This document shows, piece by piece, positions 1 through 12,519 of a stretch of DNA of 64,000 bases (positions are counted from its first letter, which is position 1; each line of letters opens with the position of its first letter). Origin of the DNA: Poa pratensis (Eukaryota > Streptophyta > Magnoliopsida > Poales > Poaceae); assembly GCA_947311845.1 (NCBI GenBank), contig CAMZMU010000049.1, positions 4,602,421 through 4,666,420 of the forward strand. Direction: 5' to 3'. A program made the position numbers and the translations under genes. Below the pieces are notes generated by a model, which saw only the letters and a program-made list of their open reading frames with translations, had not been told where the DNA came from and ran no database searches.

Positions 1-669
1 AGACGGTACATAGTTTGAAAGCCTACGTCAGGGGAAACTGGGAATAGATCTGGGTTTCCACCATTCACAAATCTTGGCACCGGTGTCATAAAAATGTCAG
101 GAGTGGGAACAACCTCAATGCCATTCACAAACGCGTAAGACCCAACATGCTGTAACGATGGCGAAAATGTAACATAAAGACCGCCCGAAGTAACATTCAA
201 GGAGTACTCAAGGATGAGGTAAGTGCGTCCCATGACCTGAGCAGTCTGGGAAGGACTGAAATCATTTAGAAGGCTATGGATCCCTGCAGTGACACTAAAG
301 AAGGCACCCGCAGCAGAATGATTGCCATAAGCAGATGGATAGAAGTAGAGTCGAAGGAAAACACGACCAGGATCATTTCCAAATACATATGTGAAATTCG
401 AAGTGAAGATGCGAGCAGTCATATAAGGCACTGGAGAGGGAAGTACAGGGTCTGCGAATGACGCGTTGGCTGGAAAGCCAGGAAGAGCCATCCTCAAGTT
501 AGCATCCCCTTCCCATGTCCGACCATCAGAATCACTGGCACTGCTGGTGGCCACATCTCAGGCGGATTTGGCGAGAGCCTTTGGAGGCATCACACACCAC
601 AGAAAACAACAAGAGAGCCATCAGCGGGAGGCACAGGCGAGCAAATAGTAGTTGGACTGGGTAGGCCAT
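1..669 (-). CDS. FERONIA-type (CrRLK1L) receptor kinase, 5' part only
   Basis: The gene runs off the left edge, so only the secretion signal and part of the malectin-like ectodomain are visible. The ATG at 669 opens a hydrophobic signal peptide (two leucine-rich stretches within about 30 residues) leading into a segment ending RLRCG. The second block, from about 555 down to 1, reads [11 protein letters not shown], then [24 protein letters not shown] and [16 protein letters not shown], all typical of the malectin-like domain of plant CrRLK1L kinases. Family members are plasma-membrane receptors that bind cell-wall pectin or RALF peptides; the kinase domain would lie outside the window. The two blocks are in different frames: a stop at 532-534 closes the first frame, and restoring two bases near 550 would join them. 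Family genes normally have an intron-free CDS, so this is either a pseudogene or a sequence error. The family call is firm; the functional state is not. Confidence 0.85.
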
Positions 670-928
670 AGTGTCCAGTGTCTTTCAATCTGTCAAAATC
701 AAATGTAGAGTTTCTGTTGTTCTTCATGTACAAATGTATCAAGCAAGAAGATTGGACTGAGGTATTGTTGTAGAGATTGAGGCACGAGTTAACAAACATA
801 TTTGATTTTGCATACTGTTCTTCCTTTGTGGCGAATGCGCAACAAGATAGCTAGACGAAAAACCACCTGAATATGCAGAAAAGTAATCAGTTGCAAACTG
901 GGTGAGGACCAAACTGAATTGCACCAAT

Positions 929-3540
929 ATTAGTCAATAAGAAAATGATCCATCACAACGCCTCAAATGACTACGATAGAAGTTAGGATGGCCAGTAACA
1001 ACAAATTTATAAACGCTACAAGAACAACAGAAAGCTAATAATTTAAATTTAAAAGAAATCAAGGTTGCATGTTGTTGGGACATGGGATTGGCAGATCTGT
1101 TCCCCAATCATGCATCCTATGTATTAAGAAGGCATATTATGATTGCCATATTGATTAAAAATTTCCATTCATGAGAACTTGCTCACGTCCACGGTTTCAA
1201 ATCCAAACGTTAATAAGATGGTTAGCACCAGGAAATGCTATCTCTGTGAGTGCAGGGTGAACAAGTCCTCAACACTTAACTGAACTTCAAAATTTTAAAC
1301 TGAAATCGATGAACAATAATTCTTAACAGAAACCTGGTGACTCCAGGCAATAACCTAGGAAAATACGATCAAATTCAAAGGTTGTGTTCATATTTGTCTA
1401 ATCAATCATGTAGGCAAATACCGGTTCTGCAGCTTCTGCTGCAGCCAAAAAATAAGAATTTATTGCCCAAACTATTTCAGATGAGAGAACCTTCTCAAAA
1501 CTAAACGGATTAACCATTTGATTGCTCGATCATAGTTACTACCTCTTATCTGATGAATGGTTATATGAAAATACGTCTCAGATATGAAGGTAGGTTACAG
1601 AATAAAAAGTCACTACAAAGGTTTAGCAACCATTAGTTAGCTAACGAATATAACACAAAAGAGGGGACATAAAAACAACAAAACTGAAGGAGATCAGAAA
1701 GAGAGAAGATCACAGAAGGAATGGAGAATTCATAAGCTTAATTTACCTGATAAGATAGCTGAAGCTGCAAATTCCCAGTGAAAAGGAGGTTGAGTATCTA
1801 CAGAAGCATGACACATTGGCACAGTAGCACGCCCTGGGTTGGGTGAAGTGATAATGCGATGGTTGGAGAGGGAAAAAAAGGAAGGATATATGGAGTGCAT
1901 TTTGACAAACAAGTACTTTTACTTTTCACAAAATTGGATGAATAACTATTAAAATTTCTTTACATAAATTATTTCTATCTTCAGCACATCAAATTTATGT
2001 GCCGTAGGAACTTCACTTTGTTATACATCATGCTTATAAAATAGGTTCACATTTTCCAACTTAATAATTAATTGGTTTGTCATCTCAACCTATATATGTT
2101 GGATTTTCGTGAAGACAGGGATATGAAACTAAGTATATATATTGCAAATAGCAAAATGAAATATTTCAGAGGAATTCAACGAAAACAAACAACACAAAGA
2201 CCCATACTCCGGTCAATGGCTGGCCAGCAGCTTTCATGACTGACTTATGAATTGTCCTGCATGGCATCTCCGAATTGACAACATAGAAAGTGATTATTTT
2301 TCTTCATTCTTGAATTTAAAATTTCTAGCAAAGAAACAAATAAGATAAATGACTTTGATTATTCCTACTAGTCATCAACCTACACACTGCCGGAGCTTCT
2401 CAGGGGCCAACCTGAGCTGTGGCCCCCCAGCAAAAGGATAACTTTTTTATTACCCACTGGAATTTATGGGAATATCCAATATGGCCTAGATTTATATCTC
2501 ATTGGTTGGTCTAGATAACATTTTGTTTGCTGATTTCTCAGCTGCTACATGGGTCACTGTCAATGATTGAAGGGAAACGCCACTGAATATTTTTATGTAA
2601 TAAAGAGAGGTGAATGTGAAGCGAATTAACAAGTCAGCGGTTAAGTTTTTTCTTAAAAAGTAGACGATTAATTAAGTGTTCTGTTTAGAGGGGAGACCCA
2701 AAGGACCCTGCTTTTTTATGAAAGCAACTAGGTCTTATGCAGCTGGGGTTACCAGTTTATCAATTTATTGGTAAATTCTTGGGGGATTACAGAAAAATTA
2801 GGAAATAGTACTGAATGAATTCCTACATGCTTTGTTTAGCTAATTTAACTAGTGCTAAAGGTCATGGTATAGTTGTATCTGCGGCAAACACGGAAATAAT
2901 TGATAAAGCAGAAATAAGATTTTTTTATCAAGCTTCGTGTATACATAATAGAGACAGGAGCTTACAAACAGATCTTCCTTTCGGGAACCTAAGAACACCT
3001 TCACTGCAATTAGTCTCTGAAATTTGGTTCAGTAAAATGTTAGATCAGGATTTCCTTTCTGGTGCTATTACCGAACATTGTGGTTAGAATTTTCTTCGAA
3101 CTAAGCTTGAGATGCTATCTCTAGGTTGTCACAACATCACTACTTCGGAAAGTATCGTTGTATTAGTTATCAACCACATGAACTCTCGCTGATCCACGTA
3201 AACAAATATAATTTGGATTGACTGATCTAGGACGTGACATCTTTCACCGGAATGATTAGACCATTGAGATATAGCTACGAATTGGGCTAAATGGAAAGTT
3301 GTGAATGGCCCCTTGCTCTAAACCATTGAGATATAGCCATACGCAACACTGCTACTGGGATGCTAACATAAAAGTGTCATGGTAAAACACTGGCAGTTAA
3401 GACCACGAGATAACAATTCAGAGAACACTGTCCGAATATCTACGGTCTTACGCTATTTCCAAGTATCACGGTACTACAGTTGATTGAAATTTATGTTTGT
3501 AAATCATTCCAAGGAAAATCCTGCAGTTATAATTCAAGCA
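929..3540. other. Intergenic stretch, no gene recognised
   Basis: This is AT-rich sequence upstream of the receptor kinase. The open frames here (for example 1730-1912 minus and 2815-3087 plus) have no recognisable motif and no supporting splice pattern. It presumably holds the kinase promoter and 5' UTR next to position 669, but no clear TATA box was found. Confidence 0.5.
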
Positions 3541-3548
3541 CTGGCATG

Positions 3549-4076
3549 TCAGCAATTCAGCAAACACGTAGAGTGCGGCTCAAAGAAATACCCTGTTGTT
3601 GGCTGGTCCGAGTAGTGAGTGAGGTCAGTGACGGTAAGGTCCCCCGGGTCCGGTCGCTTGAAGTGCATGCGCATTGTATGCGGCTCGGACTTATCTTGGT
3701 CTGCGGTCTCCGTGGATCGCCCAAGCATCGGCGACCGCCGGCGGCTCCTTCCCGTCCTCCCCCTCTCTTCTTTCCTTGAGGCCTGGTTCTGTGCGGCAAG
3801 TGGCAACAGTAAGGAAGCGAGGGCGCCGGTAGCGGTAGGAGTAGGAGAAATTGGCGGCGGCGAGAGAGCAGCCGCAACCTTGACGTTGACGAGAAGGCGG
3901 CGGCAGCGACGTGGGAGAGCCCGAGAGGTGCTAGAAAAAAAACTCGGTAGCTCAGAATTAACATGGGCCCAAACGCCTGCATTTATCTTATACAGGCCCA
4001 GAGCAACTTTTGTTGCCCGACTGTTATTCGGAGGGCCAAATAGCAAATAGCCCTTGAAGGAGAAAAGGAAGGCCAT
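3549..4076 (-). other. GC-rich open stretch, possible 5' exon of an unidentified gene
   Basis: A local GC-rich island in AT-rich surroundings is open in two minus-strand frames and one plus-strand frame. The translations are arginine-, serine- and leucine-rich and match no family I know. A polypyrimidine tract followed by CTAG at about 3928-3940 (minus strand) could be a splice acceptor. It may be the promoter and first exon of a lost gene, a gene fragment carried by a transposon, or simply GC-rich non-coding DNA. I make no functional claim. Confidence 0.2.
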
Positions 4077-4289
4077 AATGAACCCTCTTAGCCTCTTAAT
4101 AGGTGCTTTGACCTCCTCTCTCTAAAAAAAAACAAATTTAGGTGCTTTGAGCATGTTCCTTACACACACAAAAAGTTTCAACATATGTAATTCTAATTTG
4201 TATTCAACTTTGCGGAAACATTTTTTTTAATGAGAACTGAAAGAATACAAACTAGTTTTGTTTCATATTAGTTGATTCACGTATATGAA

Positions 4290-4432
4290 AACCTATCAGG
4301 ACTAGCCCTTGGTGGCAATGATATAGTAAAAAATCTGCCTTGGTGAGAATTCCGGAATTCTGCCCATCGAACTCGGGTACCTAGGTTTCGCCACTGCGAC
4401 CCAAGCCACTAGGCTACTACCCCGTTCTCTTA
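4290..4432 (-). mobile_element. tRNA-derived SINE-like fragment
   Basis: Read on the minus strand from about 4430, the sequence contains TAGCCTAGTGG, which fits the tRNA/SINE A box, and about 35 bases later GAGTTCGATGG, which resembles a B box. That arrangement is the internal RNA polymerase III promoter of tRNA-derived SINEs. No clean poly-A tail or target duplication was found, so it is probably an old fragment. A decayed tRNA pseudogene is the alternative. Confidence 0.4.
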
Positions 4433-4462
4433 ACTCACATATATGTACTCGCAAAAAAAAAA

Positions 4463-4567
4463 CTCACATATATGTAGATATGATGTATCTAACACTAAAA
4501 CGTGTCTAGATTGTATTGTATGACTGTATCTATATAAGTGAGTCATCTTATGGAACGGAGGGAGTAT
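4463..4567. mobile_element. Stowaway MITE, one end only
   Basis: The stretch ends in GGAACGGAGGGAGTA, the reverse complement of the classic Triticeae Stowaway terminus. The interior (TATATAAGTGAGTCATC and similar) fits the same family. The opposite inverted end is missing or too diverged to recognise, so this looks like half an element. Confidence 0.5.
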
Positions 4568-4869
4568 ATACTGCTCCCTAGAAAGAATTATTGATAGACG
4601 GCCCAGGCTAAGGACAAACTGCATGCATGCATATATTTCTCTTCGCCTCTAGCTACCCGGAGATCGAATGACATGACCAGACTGATAGAAAATCAGCAAA
4701 CTCCTCTCCATAGTCTAGCGCCGCGTGTTCAGCAACGCCAGCTGATCGACGGAGAAACTTGTCGAGATCCAGCGCCGTCGCTCTTGTGCGAGAAATATAT
4801 AGCTCGCGAGTCGCTACGGGCCGGCCGACGTAAGCCGCAATTAATCAGTTAATCAACTGATCGACCGAG

Positions 4870-6045
4870 CTGGCTAGCGATGGTGCACCTAACGATCACA
4901 GATGTTGTTAAGAGTTGGGATTATTTAAGGCCGGCGCTGCTAGTAGGAAAACCAACCTACCGGCGGTGGTAGATGAACCTAACATGAGGAGCGGGCTAGC
5001 TAGTACAGTAAAGTACATGAATTGATCGATCGATGCACGGTAGGAGTACTTCAAGGCCTGCAGCTAGCTGCTATCGGTCCTAGCCTGGCTAACTGAGGAC
5101 CGCGCGTAGCGCGGATGGCAGGTTGAGGCAGTGGCCTCCCTCCCCGCCCGGTTCGATCTCCCTCGGGAGTGAATTTCCGGGTGCCTCACCCGCGCTCGCA
5201 CTGTAGATACACTGTAGCTGTACTGTTCGCTAGGGGCAGTATAATATTCTTTGCTGGCCTCTCTTAGCACGCGTTCGAGACACAGCGATATGAGTCACAA
5301 AACGCGTAAGATTTGTATAGATCTGTAGGTCTTAGCTTGCTCACTAGGGTGTGTGTGGTGTTGTGTGCGTGCGTGTGGTGTGAGTTGGTGTGTTAAGTTC
5401 AGATACTACGACTGTACCAATCCAGAGGCATCAAAAAAAAAAAGCCTGGCTAACTGGATGTTGGCTAGCAGTACATTCTCGCAACATCATCTGCAAACCA
5501 ATAAATGGATGACTGCAGACCAGAACTGAGTAAGCCAAATAATCACTATATATGGCTCATTCAGTCAAGTTCCGCTGCGAACCTTCCATCTGCAGACTGG
5601 ATGAAACCCAGATCGAGTCCGTCGCTGGGACGTCGCCGTCAGCGCAGCGCTTGACAAGTCTAATGTATCGCGGAAAAGGCCAAGAGTGACCGGTTGCCGA
5701 GCTAGCATCACTTGCTCCGAATTATCAGCGAGTAGTTGCTGTTGCACATGACGCAACAGCAGCGGCCCGTACGTACGTGGCTCTCGTGATTCTCTTTTTT
5801 TTTTTTTGGTGTGGCAACTAGCTCCTGATTCTTCATCAGCAGCTTGCTTCATTCGGCTTAGCTGGATTACTGTCGAGACATGTGGTACTTTTAACACTGC
5901 GTGGGTACATTTGCTCCCTCTGTTGCGGAAAAAACAAGACCTATCTTATATATGTGATGCATCCTCGTCTGCTTACCGGAAAATAGACCTAGCTTTTGAC
6001 GGGTCAATAGTGAGGATCAACTACATGACCTATATTCCTCACTAT
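4870..6045 (+). repeat. Triplicated non-coding unit, copy A, left part
   Basis: This is the first of three diverged, same-orientation copies. Landmarks shared with the other copies come in fixed order: GCTAGCGATGGTGCACCTAA (4876), a block around GCAAACCAATAAATG (5495), a block around TATCGCGGAAAAGGCC (5667), and GTAGTTGCTGTTGCACATGA (5733). A SINE is inserted at 5096-5442. The unit is then broken by about 6.4 kb of transposon sequence and resumes near 12,520. No open frame is conserved among the copies. It could be a duplicated promoter or non-coding gene, or an uncharacterised mobile element. Confidence 0.6.
5096..5442 (+). mobile_element. tRNA-derived SINE with perfect 14-bp target duplication
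   Basis: The element is flanked by identical 14-bp copies of AGCCTGGCTAACTG at 5082-5095 and 5443-5456. It ends in a run of A (about 5433-5442) immediately before the second copy. Near its 5' end it carries GGTTCGATCTCCC, a good pol III B box, and its 3' half is GT-rich. These are the hallmarks of retroposition by LINE machinery: tRNA-like head, oligo-A tail and long direct target duplications. The intact duplications suggest a fairly young insertion. The head is better supported at the B box than at the A box. Confidence 0.85.
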
Positions 6046-6540
6046 TAGAGGACGTCGAAGACAGACTCAGTTATTAAATTCCAACTTAAATATTTGTGTG
6101 ATTCATTTCATAAACTTCAACTTAGAAAATATTAATTTTCAATTTTGAAAGTCAGTTATAAAGTTGTGATTCATGGCATATCTATCCCAACAACGGCGAG
6201 TCCAGGAATGAAATGGAGGGTGGGCTCAAAATTTACAATGTGTAAATTAAACGCAGGTTCTGAAGAAAAATAATCATTGTCTCAGGTCATCAATCAGGTC
6301 CAAAGCATACAGTGTGTGCACCGACACACCAACACATCCAGTACTAGAGAAATAGCAAAAAAAAAAAAAAGACAAAATAAATGGTATCTGCCATTGCATC
6401 TTCCAACTGATGCTATTGTAGAAAGCCTCCAAAGTTCACATTCTCAGCCATCTGTTCATATTAGTACAATTAGACCATTAGTAATGACAGGCATTCACAA
6501 GTTAGAACTCTATTAACACTAGTAAATCTGATATGTACCT

Positions 6541-7960
6541 CTAAGAAATCACATCATACTCGCGTGGCAAATGCCCTCTCCGATCTCTCAATTTCTGAAA
6601 CTGTATCATGATCTGATCATCATGAATGCCTCTAAATATCTCTTTCTCGCAATAGCACACCATTAAATCATTTAGCCATTCATCTGATACCTTATTGCGC
6701 AAATCCGCTTTAATAATCTTCATTGCTGAAAATATTCGCTCAACGGATGCAGTTGCCACAGGAAGAATAAGAGCCAACTCAATGAGGCGGTACACCAATT
6801 GGAAAGACGTGTGTTTTGTTGTTTGAACCATCAGTTGAGCAAGTGTGCACAAATCTCGACATCCATTAAATTTCTCACTTCTCCTAATGTTCATAAGAAA
6901 TCTTGGAAGGTCAAATCTTAGCGACAACAGGTCAGCTTCTTGAAATCCTCAGCATAAATTTCAGCAAGCTGAATAAGTTTGTGAACATTAATCTTTGAGA
7001 AGTTGTTTGCTGGACTAAGACAAGACATACAATCCAATAATAACTCGGTGGAAACTTCATTGAATCGATGATTCATCTCAGCGAGAGTTGCATCAACGGC
7101 GATATTAAATATGCTAACCTTGTAATAGTGAAGTCGAGTTGTCTTATTCTTGGTGCGAACAGTTTGACCCAAAGCTCCAACATGATCATCCACATTTGGC
7201 ACATCTATCTCATGTGCCTCACAAAAGTTCTTGGCTTGGCTGAATAAAGAATCCCACCCATTGTCCCTCATGTCTTGCAAACTTTCTTTCACATCCAAGA
7301 TCAAACGCATGGCTTCAACAATATTTTGATTCTTCCTTTGCAAAGCTAGAGATAGCTGATTTGTGGTGTTTATCATGCTTATTAAGAGCAACATGATGAA
7401 CACAAATTCAAAGCATTGCATCTTAACAAAAAAGCTCCACCTTGACATGTGTGTTCCCGAGCATCAACCACTATAATTCCTAGAACACCCACCACGGCCT
7501 TCCACATTGTGAATATACAGAGCAATGTTCCGAGATGTGAGCCCCAACGGGTGTCTCCTGGTCTTGTTATACTAGATTCTTGGTGCAGCCCTTTTTCGGC
7601 TAAAATCATTCCATTCTCCAACAACTCTAACAATTCATCTTGGTGTTTTGCAAGTAACGCATCTTTCCTCTTCCAAGAAGTACCCACTTGAGTCACTATC
7701 AAGGGAATAATATTGAAGAAATTAACAATAGCAAGACTACATTGAGCAACCGTGACAACCACCAACTGCAACTGGTGAGCAAAGCAATGAACATAAAATG
7801 CATATGGAGCTTTGTCTCTAACCAATTTTTGCAAACCATTGAATTCCCCTCTCATATGCCACTCCCAAGCTTCTACACACTCCTCTTTCAAGTTTTCCAT
7901 GGGAACATCAAAACCAAGTTGTGTGTAACAAAACCTAGTTGCATCCATATATTTCTTTAC
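6541..7960 (-). pseudogene. hAT-type transposase (TTF zinc-finger/hAT-dimer family), degenerate
   Basis: Three overlapping minus-strand frames together give the middle and C-terminal part of a plant hAT-like transposase. The first (7948-7382) has MRGEFNGLQKLVRD, FYVHCFAHQLQLVVV and RPGDTRWGSH, the core of the RNase-H-like domain. The second (7448-6918) continues through MNHRFNEVSTELL. The third (6927-6541) has LVYRLIELALILPVATASVE, the hAT C-terminal dimerisation motif. At least two frameshifts separate them, and the N-terminal zinc finger and first catalytic region are absent. The protein would have cut and pasted its own element in the nucleus; this copy cannot encode it. It lies inside the sequence that splits unit A and directly abuts the 52-bp tandem array. 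Confidence 0.85.
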
Positions 7961-8049
7961 CTCCTCTACTCTGAAACAAGTATTTTGGAAATTAAATAAA
8001 CGTGTCTTAGACAGTATCTTTATGGGCAGTTTGGAAACCCTTGGTTTAT

Positions 8050-11000
8050 TGCATTTCGTAGGCTCTATTTATAGGTATTATTGGGCTTCTAAAAATCTTC
8101 AAAAAACTAGAAATATTTCTATGGATTTTATTAGTCAGCTAAAAATATTAGAAATATTACCGTTAATTTTATAAGGCATTGATAACCCACAAGTACAGGG
8201 GATCGCGTGTAGCCTTTTCGATAAGTAAGAGTGTCGAACCCAACGAGGAGCTAAAGGTAGGATAAGTATTCTCTCAAATTCTATCAACCACTGATACAAC
8301 TCTACGCACACTAAACGTTTACTTTATCTAGTAAATAAAACTAGACTACAACACGGGTACGAGGGATAGCTTTGCGAGATAATAAATAACAAGAAAGTAA
8401 ATGTTAGTGCTGCAGCAATAAAGTATACTAAGTAACCATAAACTAACAATACCATGAGTGTGGAAAAGTGGTGGTAATTGTGATAGCTTTGTCCAAAATT
8501 AATTACGGAATATATCGGGTTCATTGTCTTCGATGCAGTTTTCTATGTGGTAGAGGCTAAATATACATGCACTCCACTAATTGGGATTACAAGTACTATA
8601 TGATTGGATTGTTAGAAAGCATCCGCGAATACTAACAATGCATTAAGGTTTCCCCAACCATAGCCTTAAGTTTATGGTCCTCTTACTCTCATACGTGTAA
8701 CTAACCGGTTCGCGCCCTTAGATTTCTGTCACTCTGGCAGGACTCCCCCCTTCGTTTACAAATACTACCAACCCCGTGATGTTGATCCATGCGCGCACAA
8801 GTATAATGGACACCAAAGGACTGTATCATATCAACATACAACTCTAATGAACCAAATACATTCAACCAAGCAATCAAAAGACAAATAAACTACACAAACA
8901 TGTCATAGATCATAGGATAAATATTATAGCATCAAACAACATGTTTACATAGGACGGTACAGACGGTTGTGGGAGGATGAACCACTGAATACAAGGAGGA
9001 GTTGGTGATGGAGATGGCGGTGAAGACGACGGAGAGGCAGCGCGGTGGCGCAGGGCGGCGGCGGCGTCGGCGGCGGCGCGGGGAGCTCCTTCCCCGCCGC
9101 CGGCATCATGGGGGAGCGCCGCCCTTAGCCTCCCTCCATCATGGCTTCTTGGGAGCCCTCCCCCATGGAGATGGGATCCATGGGGGAGGCAAAAACGTGT
9201 CTTGGTGGCTGCAAATTCGTGGTATGGGTGTTCTTCACGACCTAGGGTTTCCTTCTTTATATGGACTCTCGGATTTCCGTTACCCCTTTTAGGGTTCCAC
9301 CAAAACGGGCCTACAGGCCGCGTCCGAACTCCGATTGGGCTGATCTCGGGCTTAAAATCTTCGTATGGAAAATTGTGACAACTTTCTCTTTGCCATCTTC
9401 GAGGGTCAAACAGACAATCTCCGAAAACAGTTCTCAGACAGATTTCAGGAAAATCCCAATTCGACTCCAACAAGGTTTCCTCTTATATTCTTGATAATTC
9501 CTACACATCAAAGTGTAAAACAAGAACATTGTGCACTTTTGCAACTATTAGTTGGTTAGTCCAAATAAATCATAAACTTAATATAAAAACAAGTGCCAAA
9601 GGTATAATATTAACATGAAACAATCAAAAATTATAGATACGTTTTGGACGTATCAGGCATCTAATAAACCTAAAAATATTTGAAATGTTCTTATGGATTT
9701 TATTAAGTATTTTAAAATCCTAAAAAAAATACTAGAAATATTTCTATGGATTTATTAGGCATTTAAAAATCCTGAAAAATACTAGAAATATTTTTATGGG
9801 TTTAATTAGGCTTCTAAAAATCCTCAACAAATGACTAAAATATTTCTTTGCACTTTATTAGGCATCTAAATATACCTAAAAATACTAAAATTATTCTTAT
9901 GGATAATATTAGGTATCAAAAGTTCCTAAAAACATATAAGAAGTATTTGTATGCATTTTATTAAGAATCTAAGAATCCTCAAGGAAAACTAGAAATACTT
10001 CTATGGATTTTATTAGGACTCTAAACAATACTATAAATATTTATGTGATTTTATTAGGCAAAAATCCTCAAAAAATATTAGGAACATTTATATGGATTTT
10101 AAGGTATATAAATATCCTCAAAAAATACTATAAATATTTCTATGGATTTTGTTAGGCATCTAAAAATCGTCAAATAATTAGTATAAATATTTATATAAAA
10201 TCATTTAAAAATTGTAGAAATATTCGTATGGATTTTATTAGGCATATAAAAATCCTCAAAAAATATTAGAAAACATTTTATATTTTTTATTAGGCTTCTA
10301 AAGGTACTACACATATTTCTATGGGTTTCAGTAGGCATCTAAAAATTCCCCCATAATCCTAGAAATATTCCTATGGATTTTTTTAGGCATATAACAATAC
10401 TATAAACATTTATGTGGATTTTATTAGGCATCTAAAATTCCTCCAAAAAAATTACTAAGAACATTTTAATGGATTTCATTAGGCACAATAAATGCTCAAT
10501 AATACTAGAAATATTCCTATGGATTTGATTAGGCATCTGAAAATCCTCAAAGAATTACTATAAATAATTCAATGCAATCTATAAATCCTCAAAAAAATAG
10601 AAATATTCCAATGGATTTTATTAGGCGTATAAAAATCCTCAAAAATATAAGAATATATTTTATGTATTTAGTTAGGCATCTGAAGATACTACACAAAATT
10701 CTATGCATTTCATTAGGCATCTTAAAATCCACAAAAAATATTAGAAATATTTCTATGTCTATTATTAGGCATCAAAAAACACTAGAAGTATTTTTTGTAT
10801 TTTATTAGGCATCTAAAAGTCCTAAAACAAATACTAGAAATATTTATGTTGATTTTATTAGGAATCTAAAATCCTAAAAATTACTAGGAACTTATCTATG
10901 GATTTCATTAGGCATATAAAAATCATCAAAAATATTAGAAATACTCCTATGGATTTAATTAGGTATAAATCCTCAAAAAATATTAGAAATACTTTATATA

Positions 11001-11250
11001 AATTAGTAGTCATCTAAAGATACTACACATATATCTATGGATTTCATTATGCATCTAACCATCCTTCCAAAATCCTAGAAATATTCTTACGGATTTTTCA
11101 GGCATTTAAAAATCAAACAATATTATAAATATTTTTGTGTGTTTTATAAGGCATAAAAAATACTAGAAGTATTTCTATGCATTTATTAGGAATCTAAAAA
11201 TCCTAAAACAAATACTAGAAATATTTATATGGATTCCATTAGGCATCTAA
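8050..11250. repeat. AT-rich tandem array, about 52-bp unit, split by a solo LTR
   Basis: A motif close to CTATGGATTTTATTAGGCAT followed by CTAAAAATCCTCAAAAAATA and CTAGAAATATT recurs roughly every 50-55 bases. It occurs in about 8050-8179 and again from 9656 to about 11,250, giving some 30 or more degenerate copies. Each copy has its own substitutions and small indels, so the array is old. The unit resembles no known satellite I can name. It directly follows the decayed hAT transposase and may be an internal or subterminal part of the same transposon. The solo LTR interrupts one repeat unit. Confidence 0.8.
8180..9655. mobile_element. Solo LTR (TG...CA) with 5-bp target duplication GGCAT
   Basis: The 1,476-bp block starts TGATAACCCACAAG and ends TTTTGGACGTATCA, so it has the TG...CA termini of an LTR. 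It is flanked by GGCAT at 8175-8179 and 9656-9660, the 5-bp duplication left by integrase. No gag/pol sequence and no second LTR are present, so it is a solo LTR left by recombination between the two LTRs. Both start and end resemble a common Triticeae LTR family, whose name I do not assign. The GC-rich patch near 9,000-9,200 creates long open frames that are not genes. Confidence 0.8.
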
Positions 11251-12500
11251 AACATTTGCCGCTAGCGTAATACTAAAAAGGAACCACTTTTAGCCAGGGT
11301 TTCAAAAACCTTCGGTTTCTAGCTAATAGGTAACTGATAGAATTGATTTGTCTGAGAAGCTAGTCTACCCTAACTGACGGGGTGAGGCAGCTAGTAGGAT
11401 GACATGGCGAGCAGAGACGTCTCAGGCATAACGGAGCGTTTGGCAGTCAGCACATAACTGTTTTTTTCTCTCTATGCATGCCTCACTCTCTCTTCTTCCG
11501 CTGCCCGCCGCTCGACTAAGCTACGCGATGTGAGTTCAATTCCGGTCTGATTTGCTACGGTTAGGGTTTCCGGTTTGGGATTTTTTTATTTTTGTTCAAA
11601 TGAGCTTTGATTGCTTGCTTATTTCTTTTATTTGTAGTACCTGGAGTGGATTACGCCTCAGATTCATTCCATGACATTGCATTCTGCGACATTGATGCTG
11701 ATGCAACCATCATTTGTCGCGTCAACAAAGCCAAGCCGGAGAAATGTGATGCAAACAATCACGGCATGTGATTTTATGTTTGTTCAGCTCACAATCTAAG
11801 TGTTGCTTTACATCTGTATTTTTTCTGCAAGTTATAATTTAAATCGCTTAGTTTTATTTTTTGCGATTAGTTGTACTAATAAGTTAGCTATCGATTGTGT
11901 AGAGGAAAAAATTCAATTGAGTTTATAGGTGCAAAAATTCAATTTTTCTTCTAATTGTGTACTGCACAAATTCAGTTAACTATCTAGGTAGTACAAAATT
12001 TATGTTTATCTTCTGATTGTGTAAACAAGGGAAGTCCAATTCAGTTAAGAATTAAGATGCCAATATTCAGTTAACATTAGATAGCTACTTCTAGTATAGA
12101 ACAATGTGCAACGGGAACGAGTTTCACTTTTCTCATGCAATTAGTCAAATTTGACAAGTGCGTCCCGATGTTACAAAATTCCGCTCCTCGGTATTATGAA
12201 CTGGTTGAAGGCTCATATTTTGATAATGGAGATCCTTGAGTTTCACAAATCCTCTTAGAACAGAAGGACGTGTCTAACGTTGCGACGTAGTTATAGTACA
12301 TTACACTTACGGTTTTGCTAAATATGTGTGTCGATTGAGAGTTTTTGAGAAAAGTGCAACGGAAACGAGTTGCACTTTTCCAGGCAGAAAAAGTACAACG
12401 GGGAAGTATTACACTTTTTAGAACTGGATTGCTCTTTTCACGGATGAGAGACTTAAAAATAATCTCAATCTACTGAGATTTAGATAGAGACCCTTATATT
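11251..12500. other. Non-coding stretch with one possible exon-like fragment
   Basis: Most of this is AT-rich. At about 11,637-11,773 a short open stretch on the plus strand (translation includes DSFHDIAFCDIDADATIICR) follows a pyrimidine-rich tract ending TTTGTAG, which could be a splice acceptor. It ends in a stop at 11,771. It looks like a single exon or captured fragment of an unidentified gene. The rest shows short repeated phrases (AGTGCAACGG, TTCAGTTAA) but no gene. Confidence 0.25.
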
Positions 12501-12519
12501 TATGATACGTGTGGAATAT

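Noticed and set aside
4318..4430. A tRNA gene
   Set aside because: A- and B-box-like motifs are present, but no cloverleaf could be folded by eye; treated as SINE-like.
8910..9473. A 187-codon ORF on the minus strand
   Set aside because: It lies within the solo LTR; such LTRs contain GC-rich open stretches that are not genes.
8050..11250. Regular repeats possibly a CRISPR or centromere satellite
   Set aside because: No unique spacers, and the units are too diverged and too few for a centromeric satellite.
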